Of a DNA stretch of 34,449 bases, positions 22,901-30,500 are shown one piece after another (the stretch's first letter is position 1; every line of letters starts with the position of its first letter). Position numbers and translations under genes: made by a program. The stretch comes from CADCVT01 sp035940955 (GTDB lineage Bacteria; Actinomycetota; Thermoleophilia; Solirubrobacterales; Solirubrobacteraceae): assembly GCA_035940955.1 (NCBI GenBank), contig DASZEJ010000104.1:1-34449 (forward strand). The letters are read 5' to 3'. The notes under the pieces are model-generated. The model saw only the letters and a list, made by a program, of their open reading frames with translations, made no database searches and was not told where the DNA came from.

Positions 22901-25400
22901 GCACCGGCCGGAGGCGCCGGTCGACGACGTGGACGCGCACGTGATCGAACGGGAACCCGAGCGGCACCGTCGCGCCGCGCGGCGACGGCGGCTCGGCGGG
23001 GACCTCGTAGCCCAGCACGGACACCGTGGTCTCGGTCGGCCCGTAGTGGTTCCACACCTTGCACTCCGGGCGAGCGTCGCGGACGGCGTCGACCAGCCCC
23101 CACGGGCAGGCCTCGCCGGCGAGGACGAGGTGCCGCGCCGGCACCACGGCGCCCAGCCGTCCGGCCTCGGCGATCGCCTGCAGGTGGCTCGGGACGAGCT
23201 TCATGACGTCGATCCGGTGGCGGCGGAAGTAGTCGGCGAAGCGGTCGGGATCGGTCGCCCACTCGTACGGCAGCACGTGCAGCGTGCCCCCGGTCGCCAG
23301 CGCGCCGTAGAGGTTGGTGAGCCCGAGGTCGGCGGCGAACGTCGACACGATCGCGAAGCTCAGCCCGTCGGGGATCGCCAGCCGTGCGAGCAGCGAGTCG
23401 AGGTAGCGCGCGAAGTGACGGTGCTCGACGACGACGCCCTTGGGCCGGCCCGTGGACCCGGAGGTGAAGACGACGTACATCGCCTCCGACGGGTCGACGG
23501 GCCGGCCGAGGTCCGCACCGCTGAACCCGGCCAGCTCGCCGGCGATCTCCTCCAGCGCGACGAAGCTCGCCGCCGGCGGCGCAGCGGCGGCCACCGCGCC
23601 CCACTGCACGTCGGCGTGCGTGAGGACGACGCGGGCGTCCGCCGCCTCGAGCACCGCCGCGACGTGGCTCGGCGGCATCGCCGGATCGAGCGGCACGTAG
23701 CTCAGCCCCGCCTTCATCGCGGCGAGCATCGCCGCCACGTAGTCGATCGAGCGCTCGAACAGCAGCGCCACCGGGCCGGTCGCGGGCTCCAGGCGACGGG
23801 CGAGCCGGTTCGCGCGCCGGTTCAGCTCCCCGTACTCGACGGCCCCGTGCGGGCCCGCGATCGCGGTGCGCTCCGGATGGGCGCGGGCGTGGGCCTCGAA
23901 GCGTTCGAGGAGGGGCACCGCGCGGCCGGCGCTCGCGCGATCGGGCGCCCGCGGCGCCGCCTCCCCGGGCGGCACGGGCGCCAGGGTCCCCGCGGGCGCG
24001 TCGAGGCCGGAGAGCAGGTCCTCGACCGTCGCGACGAAGTGCTCGCCCAGCCTGCGCACCTGCTCGCGCTGCAGCAGGTCGGTGGCGTAGTCGAGCGTCA
24101 CCCGGAGCGCGTCGCCGTGGTCGACGACCGTGCACGTCAGGTCGAACTTCGCGCGCGCTCGCGGAACGTCGAGCGGCTCCAGCTCCAGGCCCGGAACGCG
24201 CTCGACGATCCGCGTGGCGGGATACAGGTTGAACAGCGCCTGCACGAGCGGGCCGGCGCTGAGGTCGCGCTCGGGGCTCAGCTCGGCGACCAGGTCCTCG
24301 AACGGCAGCGCCTGGTGGTCGAGGTCGTCGAGCGTGCGCTCCCACACGCGTCGCACGAGGTCGCGGCGGGTCGGGACCTCCCCGAAGTCGAGGCGCAGCG
24401 GGACGGTGTTGATGAAGCAGCCGAGCACCGGCTCGAGCTCCGGCCGGTCGCGCCCCGAGACGGGCGTTCCGACGACCACGTCGTCGGAGTCGCAGTGCCG
24501 GTGCAGGACGTGGCCGAACGCGGTCAGCAGGAGCGCGAACGGCGTGATGCCCTCGTCGCGGGCCGCAGCGTGCAGGCGCCGGCGCACGTCGCCGTCCAGC
24601 TCGAGCCGGATCTCGCTCCCGCGGTCGGACCGCACCGCGGGCCGCGGATGCTCCAGGGGCAGCTCGAGGAGCGGCGGCATGCCCGCCAGCCGCTCCCGCC
24701 AGTACGCGAGGTGGCCGCGCGCCTCGTCGCTCCCGCGCCGGCTCTGCTGCCAGGCGGCGAAGTCGGCGTACTGGATCGCGAGCGGCTGCAGCCCGGGGTC
24801 ACCGCCCGCGACCGCCGCGGCGTAGTGGCGGAAGAGCTCCTGCGCGAGCAGCCGGCACGACCACGCGTCCGACGCGATGTGATGCCCGAGGATGAGCAGC
24901 GCGTGGTCGTCGTCGGCGATGCGGGCGAGCGTGACGCGCAGGGGCGGCTCGCGGTCGAGGTCGAACGGCACCTCGACGCGCGCCGCGAGCAGGCCGGCCA
25001 GCTCGGCGGCGCGCACGTCGACGACCTCCAGGTCGACCGTCGCCTCGTCGCGGACCAGGGCCACCGGCTCGCCGTCGCCCATCGAGCACGTGGTGCGCAG
25101 CACCTCGTGGCGCGCCACCACGGCCTGGAGCGCCGACCGCACCGTCTCGACGTCCAGGGCGCCGCGAAGGCGGAACGCCTCGACGACGTTGTACGCCGGG
25201 CTCTCGGGATGGAGGCGCTGGAGGAAGTACAGGCGGCGCTGCGCGGAGGACATCGGCAGCCGCCCGGAGGAGCGGTCGATGCGCGGGATCGCGGCGCGGC
25301 CGTTCCCGTCCGCGTTCTTCTCGCGCACGGTCCGGGCCAGCTCGGCCCGCTGCTCCGGCGACAGCCGCGCCAGTCGCTGCGCCAGCGACGTGTCGGTCAT
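19980..25400 (-). CDS. NRPS (C-A-T-TE) fused to an MFS exporter
   Basis: A 1806-residue protein. Domains: condensation (about 45-470; HHIASDAW at 173-180, final Gly of the HHxxxDG motif changed to Ala), adenylation (about 520-1000; FTSGSTGRPKG, NHYGPTETT, YRSGDRV, GRLDRQAKIRGYR), carrier (GGDSF near 1038), thioesterase (GHCVG with Cys1172 in place of Ser; GHYFL supplies His), and from about 1357 a 12-helix MFS transporter of the EntS-like type (GAAADRWSRRGLML). The C domain condenses the aminoacyl chain of the upstream A-T protein with its own residue; the TE releases the product; the fused transporter would export it. The core of the specificity pocket reads F688-A-A-D-L-G, so Asp235 of classical A domains is Ala: a substrate without an alpha-amino group or an unusual one is possible. 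The ATG at 25400 overlaps the upstream gene's stop by 4 bp. Earlier open frame to 26132 belongs to another frame of the A-T gene. Confidence 0.92.
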   Translation of the reverse strand: MTDTSLAQRLARLSPEQRAELARTVREKNADGNGRAAIPRIDRSSGRLPMSSAQRRLYFLQRLHPESPAYNVVEAFRLRGALDVETVRSALQAVVARHEVLRTTCSMGDGEPVALVRDEATVDLEVVDVRAAELAGLLAARVEVPFDLDREPPLRVTLARIADDDHALLILGHHIASDAWSCRLLAQELFRHYAAAVAGGDPGLQPLAIQYADFAAWQQSRRGSDEARGHLAYWRERLAGMPPLLELPLEHPRPAVRSDRGSEIRLELDGDVRRRLHAAARDEGITPFALLLTAFGHVLHRHCDSDDVVVGTPVSGRDRPELEPVLGCFINTVPLRLDFGEVPTRRDLVRRVWERTLDDLDHQALPFEDLVAELSPERDLSAGPLVQALFNLYPATRIVERVPGLELEPLDVPRARAKFDLTCTVVDHGDALRVTLDYATDLLQREQVRRLGEHFVATVEDLLSGLDAPAGTLAPVPPGEAAPRAPDRASAGRAVPLLERFEAHARAHPERTAIAGPHGAVEYGELNRRANRLARRLEPATGPVALLFERSIDYVAAMLAAMKAGLSYVPLDPAMPPSHVAAVLEAADARVVLTHADVQWGAVAAAAPPAASFVALEEIAGELAGFSGADLGRPVDPSEAMYVVFTSGSTGRPKGVVVEHRHFARYLDSLLARLAIPDGLSFAIVSTFAADLGLTNLYGALATGGTLHVLPYEWATDPDRFADYFRRHRIDVMKLVPSHLQAIAEAGRLGAVVPARHLVLAGEACPWGLVDAVRDARPECKVWNHYGPTETTVSVLGYEVPAEPPSPRGATVPLGFPFDHVRVHVVDRRLRPVPRGAPGELLIAGDSVARGYLAADDAREPRFVPDPFSADPGARAYRSGDRVRVRADGAIEFLGRLDRQAKIRGYRVEPSHVEAVLRRHPGVADVAVAVRDDGADGARLVAYVVPAPGGDGAAPLRDHARSALPPYMVPAAFVQLDRLPLTPNGKLDWHALPEPDPEAMRDGPRVPPRHARDAQVAAVWAEVLGLDELGIDDDFFASGGDSFAAMRAARRLGEGVRVVSIFQHPTVRELVDFLDDEGDGQGCLFRLPGRGDGSATATASVVAVPYGGGTAAAYADLARALPAELPLYAVELPGHDAGAGDGALEPFDTIAVRCAEEIRARIDGPIVVYGHCVGAALAYEIARLLEADGADVVGVVFAGAFPSPRLPGRLFDLWARLLPVDRLRSDRLYRDLLRATGGLTEEIDPAEEALRLRALKHDGWQSQELYTRLCHDPDRRRTLHALTVVGERDRVTEFHEERYREWNLLCADTALAVIPDAGHYFLKHQADQLAEIVAGWTEQRLAAGDAPAPNATADPPSTNLRGFAAVTLGQLVSQTGSRALAFALGVWVYLQTGSVTQFSAILVTGLLPGLLALPFAGAAADRWSRRGLMLAGELTNAAGTGFVLVAYATGSLHLWQLYVAAGLASIATALQQPAYLAAVAQLVPKQYLARANGVQQTVVAVSQAAGPLIGGTLVALMDIGSVMVVDLATVVFAVLTLVAVRFPSLLFRKREESIWREIGGGWQYIARRRSLVDMVVFFLGFNLLFGFAIALIPPMVLAFGSPATLSLAALSGAIGGILGGALMALWGGAERRATGMIGFVALTGAGMVVAGLAPSPIFPILGLAAMMASVALINGHWQTMIHVKVGMELHGRVLATNRMVANLTEPIGYVGAGLLADSLLEPAMADGGWLSDAVGGALGSGPGRGMAVALVLLGGMAIALAAIGLRWRTLRYMEDALPDAPPGAIVTWDRDRLQEEADALLAAAGR

Positions 25401-27160
25401 GCCTCGAGGGCGTCGAGCGCTGCCAGCAGCTCGTCCGGATCGGCCGCGAGCAGCTGCCGGTCCACGATCGCCGCGGCGAGGTCGGCGAGCGTGCCCGCCG
25501 CGAACACCTCGCGCGAAGTCAGCTCGACGCCCAGCTGGTCGCGGATCCTCGCCGCCAGCCTGACGGCCGTGATCGAGTCGCCGCCGAGGGTGAACAGGTC
25601 GTCGCGCGCGGACACGCGCTCGACGCCGAGCAGCTCGCGGAACCGGTCGGCCAGCCAGCGCTCGACGTCGCCGGAGGGCTCGACGAACCCGTCCGCGTGC
25701 GCGCCGTCCTCGGCCAGCGCGACCAGCGCGGCGCGGTCGACCTTCCCGGTCCGGGCGGTGGGAAGCCGCGGGACGGTGACGAACCGCGCGGGGATCATCG
25801 CCAGCGGCAGGACGTCCATGAGGTCGCGCCGCAGCTGCGCGACGTCCACGTCGCCGACGACGTACGCCGTCAGCGACGGTTCGTCTCCGGGCGTCGCGAT
25901 CACGAACGCGTCGGCGGTCGCCGGATGCGCCCGGATCGCCCGCGTCACCTCCGCCGGGTGGACGCGGACGCCGTTGATCTTCACCTCGTCGTCGACGCGG
26001 CCGATGACCACGAGGTCGCCGTCCTCGTCGACGCGGCCGAGGTCGCCGGTGCGGTAGGCGGTCACGCCGTCGCCCAGCTCGACGAAGCGGGCGGCGTTCT
26101 CGTCCGGCATGCCGAGGTAGCCGTGGCTGCACGCCCGGCTGACGATCACGATCTCACCGCTCGCCGGGCCGTGCTCCAGCGCGTTCCGGACGGTGTCGGC
26201 GTCGAGTCGCGCGTCGCGGTCGAGGAAGCAGTAGCGCGTGCCGGGGACGGGCCGCCCCGCGGGGACGCGGTCCATCGCCTCTTCGGCCAGGCGCTTGTAG
26301 ATCGTCGCCTGCCCGCCCTCGGTGGAGCCGTAGGAGTTCACGCGCACGCTCGTGCGCGGGAACCGGGCGCGCCACCCGGTGAGCACGTCGGCGGGCACCG
26401 GCTCGCCGACGAAGAAGACGGCGCGCACGGCCGGGCACGTGGTGCGCCCGTCGGACAGCCACGCGCGCGCGACGGACGGCACCACGGTGACGACGCTGAT
26501 CTCCTCCCGCGCCAGCCACTCGACCGCCTCGGCCGGCGCCGCGCTGCCGTCGTCGTCGGGGACGACGAGGACGGCTCCGGCGGCGAGCGGCGGGAAGATG
26601 TCGCGCAGGCTCGCCTCGAAGCTCACGCCCGCCATGAACGCGAAGCGATCGCCCGCGCCGACGCCGAACTCGGGAACGAACCAGTCGACGAACGACCGCA
26701 GCGCTGAGGCGGAGCCGAGCACCGGCTTGGGCACGCCGGTGGAGCCGGAGGTGAAGTACACGAACGCGCCGTCAGCGGGGGCGTCGCGCCCCGGGTCCCC
26801 GGCGAGGGGCACGATCTGCTCGCCGCGCGCGAGCAGCTGCGGCCGCGCGAGCTCCAGGAACGTGCGCCGGCGCGCCGGGGGCGTGCCGGGATCGATCGGG
26901 ACGACCGTGCCGCCGAGCGCGAGGACCGAGAGGAAGTCGACGACGAACTCGACCGACTTCCGGCGCTCGACGGCCACGAACGCACCGGCGCGGCCGCCGG
27001 CTGCGCACAACGCGGCCGCGCGCTCGTCGATCAGCCGCCCAAGCTCGCCGTAGGAGATCGCCCGCCCTCCGTGCTCGAGGGCGACCCTCCCAGGGGGGTG
27101 CGAACGGATCAGCTCGACGACACGACGCTTGTCGTCTCTTGCTCCCTCACCGCGTTGCAC
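25397..27160 (-). CDS. NRPS loading protein: adenylation domain plus carrier
   Basis: A 587-residue protein starting at GTG (27158-27160). It has an AMP-binding adenylation domain (residues about 15-500: ISYGELG, FTSGSTGVPKP, SYGSTEGG, YRTGDLGRVDEDG, GRVDDEVKINGVR, TGKVDR) and a carrier domain (510-585) with LGGDSITAV whose Ser takes phosphopantetheine. There is no condensation domain, so it loads the first unit and passes it to the next protein. The pocket reads SFEASLRD: Glu (residue 182) replaces the Asp that grips the alpha-amine, still acidic, so an amino acid is plausible. It overlaps the second NRPS gene by four bases (ATGA). No clear RBS stands before the GTG, but an inverted repeat (27152-27200) surrounds the start. 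The gene starts the operon, with the tRNA-derived repeat region upstream. Confidence 0.9.
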   Translation of the reverse strand: MQRGEGARDDKRRVVELIRSHPPGRVALEHGGRAISYGELGRLIDERAAALCAAGGRAGAFVAVERRKSVEFVVDFLSVLALGGTVVPIDPGTPPARRRTFLELARPQLLARGEQIVPLAGDPGRDAPADGAFVYFTSGSTGVPKPVLGSASALRSFVDWFVPEFGVGAGDRFAFMAGVSFEASLRDIFPPLAAGAVLVVPDDDGSAAPAEAVEWLAREEISVVTVVPSVARAWLSDGRTTCPAVRAVFFVGEPVPADVLTGWRARFPRTSVRVNSYGSTEGGQATIYKRLAEEAMDRVPAGRPVPGTRYCFLDRDARLDADTVRNALEHGPASGEIVIVSRACSHGYLGMPDENAARFVELGDGVTAYRTGDLGRVDEDGDLVVIGRVDDEVKINGVRVHPAEVTRAIRAHPATADAFVIATPGDEPSLTAYVVGDVDVAQLRRDLMDVLPLAMIPARFVTVPRLPTARTGKVDRAALVALAEDGAHADGFVEPSGDVERWLADRFRELLGVERVSARDDLFTLGGDSITAVRLAARIRDQLGVELTSREVFAAGTLADLAAAIVDRQLLAADPDELLAALDALEA

Positions 27161-27200
27161 GCTCTGAGTGTTTACCTAGATTTGTCACGGACTGCAACGC
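27152..27200. promoter_or_regulatory. Inverted repeat around the start of the NRPS operon
   Basis: GCGTTGCA (27152-27159) and its reverse complement TGCAACGC (27193-27200) are separated by 33 bp of comparatively AT-rich sequence and overlap the GTG start of the A-T gene. This could be a two-half-site operator or a hairpin in the leader holding the start codon. Downstream up to 27330 I see no other feature besides a possible AT-rich -10 on the minus strand. Confidence 0.35.
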
Positions 27201-27331
27201 AGCTGTCGCGTGCGCCGTCACTCGTGACGGGCGGCGGCAGGGGTGAGCGGGCGATTCGGCGGCGCCCGTGAGGACTGCTCGCCACGGTCCGAGGCGAGCT
27301 CCCCGGAAGGGTTCACCAACGCTCGCCCGAG

Positions 27332-27396
27332 CGGAGGGGGAGGGATTCGAACCCTCGGTAGCGGGGTTGCCGCTACAACGGTTTTCGAGACCGGCG
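27332..27396 (-). pseudogene. 5'-truncated tRNA-Ser (anticodon CGA) remnant with copy B of the 29-bp repeat
   Basis: On the minus strand this reads anticodon loop CTCGAAA with a four-pair stem, a long variable arm TAGCGG-loop-CCGCTA typical of tRNA-Ser, a complete T arm GAGGG-TTCGAAT-CCCTC and an acceptor 3' strand CCCCTCC. The D arm and the 5' acceptor strand are missing: upstream on that strand there is no GGAGGGG to pair with the 3' end. So it is a 3' piece of tRNA-Ser(CGA), as left by integration at, or copying of, a tRNA gene. Bases 27363-27391 match 14478-14506 exactly. It lies in the 366-bp gene-free stretch 27161-27526. The protein-like frames crossing it are the familiar false translations of tRNA genes. 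Confidence 0.8.
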
Positions 27397-27526
27397 CGCT
27401 TGCTGCCGTGCGCCCCGTGTTCGTCGGAGACTACGGCCGGCCGCGGCGGACCTTGGGGTAACGATTGGGGAAGCTCATCGCGCGCCTCGCGCGAACTGCA
27501 TCACCGACCACAGCCGTCGCGGTGAT

Positions 27527-30500
27527 TCACGAGACGAACGCCGCCTCCGCCGTCGCGTCGGCGAGCAGCAGCTCGTCGAGGTAGACAGCCGGCGGCTCAT
27601 CGCCCGCGCGCACGAGCAGCGCGAGGAAGCTGCCGAAGCGGTTGAGCACGACGTCGTCGGTCACCTGCACCGCGCGCAGCAGCTCGGGCATCGCGCGCCG
27701 GACGAACCCGTCGGGCGTCGCCGCGAGCACGTCGCGGATCGTGTCCAGGGCGTATGCCGCGTCGGTGCCCGAGCTCGCCGGCAGCTGCGCGCACGCCTTC
27801 TCCAGCATCCCGACCGCCGCGTCGTCGTCCCCGAGGCCGGCGTGGACCGCCGCCACGTCTGCGAGGTGCGCCGCCCGTACGTACGCCTGGTCGAGCCGGC
27901 CGATCGCCGCGGCGATCTCGTCGAGCAGGGCGCGGGCGCGGTCCGCGTCCGCGGCGCCGACGAGCTGCGCGATCACGGTGCGGGCGTCGAGCTGCCGCCA
28001 CGCCGGCGTCGCTGAGTCGGCGCTGGCGAGCGCCTCCCGCAGCAGGCGCTCGCGTTCCTCCTCCGACGCCGCGACGGCGGCGAGCGCGCCGTGCACCCGC
28101 GCGCGGTGCTCCGGCGACGCCGCCAGCGGCGCCGAACACAGGACGGCCAGCTCCGGGCAGGTCCGCGCCACCGCGCCGGCGATCAGCGCGACGTGCTCGT
28201 CGATGTTCGAGCGGGTTGCCGTGGCGAGCACGTGCTCGGCGAACCGCTGCGGTGCGGGATGCACGTGGAGGATGCGCTCGGTGGCGTGCGCGACGTGGCG
28301 CCAGTCGCCATACGGGTGGGTCAGCGCCAGCTCCACGAGCTGCTCGGCCGCGGAGCGGTCCGTCGCCGCGAGCGCGGCCGCGGCCCGCGCCGCCGTGTCC
28401 GCCTTGAAGTCGTACCACGCGTTGTCGCGCCAGCCGAAGAAGCGCTCCGCCAGCTCGACCGTCCTCGCGTCGCCGGTCGCTGCGGCCGCGAGCACAATCG
28501 CGGCCAGCGCTCGGCCCTCGGCGTCGTCGCCCGCGAGCGCGGGCAGCAGCGCGAGCGCAGCGTCGACGTCGCGCTCCGCCGTCGCGATCGTCGCCGCGCC
28601 CGCCAACGCGGCCTCGCTCGCCGCGCCAGCCGGGCCCCGCCGCAGGGCGTCGGCCGCGGGGTCGTCGCGTCGCACCGCCTCCGCCACGAGCGCGGCCTCG
28701 GCATCGGCCAGCCACGACCGCGCCTGCCAGCCGCGATGGGTCACCAGCGTCTCGCGGACGAGGTCAAGTGCCCGGCGGCTGTCACCCAGGGCGAGGGCGG
28801 CCTCTGCCGCCTCGAGCAGAAAGCGCTCGGCGGCGCCGGCGTCGCGTGCGGCCGTGAGCGCGCGGTCGAGGACCCGCGTCGCGGCGTCGCGGTCGGCCTT
28901 CGCCAGCTCACGCGCGACGTCGAGCGCGTGCGGCCCCGAGACGCCGACGGCGGCGACCTCCCGCGCCAGCGCCCGCGCGCGTTCGGGGTCGACGCCGACG
29001 AGCGATGCGGCAACGGCGGCGGTGAGGCGGGCGCGCGACCCCCGCTCGTCTCCCACCCGCGCGACCGCCAGGGCGGCATCGGCGTCGCCTGCGGCGAGGT
29101 GGCGTCGCCCCTGCTCCACGATCGCGTTGCTGCGCTTCACGTGATCGCCGATCTGGGAGGCGAACCGTCCGGCTGTGGCGGGATCGAGCGTCCATTCCTT
29201 CATCACCTCGGCGAGGCCCTCCGTCCGCGCCCACTCGGGCGCACGGTCGATCAGCTGGGCGCCCTCCACCGGATCGACCTCCGCCAACGCAGCGCCGAGG
29301 AAGACGGCGGCGTGCGCCTTCCACTGGTACGCCTCCGCCTTGGTCAGCGACCGCACCGCGTCGAGCGCCGCGCGCGCCTGCGCGAGCGGCGCGCGGGCTT
29401 CACCGCCCTCGTGAAGGAGCCGGATGACCGCGTGCGCCCACGCGAGGCGCGCGTCGAGCCGCGGCAGGACGTCCCGCGCGGCACGCGGCTCGAGGTGGAA
29501 CAGCTCGGCCACGTAGCCGGCGGTGACGAGCGCGTTGACCTCGTGCTCGCGCTCGGACGCCATCAGGACCGCCGCGCGTTTGAGCAGCGCGATCGCGCGG
29601 CGCGGATCGTCCTCACGGACGTGCCGGGCGAGCGCCGCCAGCGCCTCCGCCGCCATGAAGGCGTCCGGCGGATGCTCCATCACCGTCTCGGCCCGCTCCG
29701 CGAGCGCCGCGGCCACGGCCGGGTCGGCTCGCTGCGCGACGCGGCTGAGCCGCCGCAGGCCGTGAGAGGCGTAGTGCGGCGCCGAGCCCGCGACGAGCGC
29801 GTCCGCGAGCGCCCGGCACGACGCGACGAGCTCCCCGGGGGCGAGCGCATGCGCCGAGGCCTGTAGCACGAGGAGCTGCGCCTCCGCCCGCATCCCCGGT
29901 TCCTCGATGAGGGCCGCGATCGTGGCCGCCTGCTCGTGGCGCTCGGGAAGGAGATGCTTGACGGTGTCCCACAGCGCGCCGCGCCGGTCGATGGGGCGGT
30001 CGATCACCGCCGCCAGCTCGAGCGCGCGGTCGATCTGCCCCGCGGCCGCGTAGAGCGGGATCGCAGACCTCGGAAGGTCCCGGACGCGCCGCTTGAGGAG
30101 GGCGTGCGCCGCCACCATCCGGGCCGCCGCGCTCATCCGGCCGCTGCGAAGGGCCGCCGCGAGCCCGCGCCGAAGCTCCTCGAGCGCCGGTCGTATCGAG
30201 CCGCTGCGGGTGGCCTTCGCCGCCAGGAACGGCGCCTGCACCAGGTCGAGGACCGCGGCGTCGTCACCGGCGTCGTGCAGGTGCGCCACCACGTGCGCGA
30301 TGCCGTAGTCGTCGGCCTCGGCCCAGTCGTCGCCGTGGTTCGCGAGATACCACCGGGCGATCCGCTGGTGCTGCGGCGCCGCCGCCACCCAGTACTCCTG
30401 CGCTCGCTCGTCGTCGAGCAAGAACTCCGCGAACGACCGGTGGTATAGGGCGTACCGTCGCTCGCCGCCGGCCGACTGGTCATCGAGGACCTGGCGCAGC

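Noticed and set aside
20331..26057. A 1908-codon open frame on the plus strand opposite the NRPS genes
   Set aside because: Composition is Arg/Val/Asp/Gln-rich with no motifs; it is an antisense shadow of GC-rich coding DNA, while the minus strand has complete NRPS motifs.
27332..27440. A complete functional tRNA-Ser
   Set aside because: No D arm and no 5' strand complementary to CCCCTCC; the anticodon stem also has a mismatch.
27243..27525. Short plus-strand proteins reading GGGIRTLGSGVA or GEGFEPSVAG
   Set aside because: Well-known false translations of tRNA-gene sequence; here they cross the tRNA-Ser remnant.
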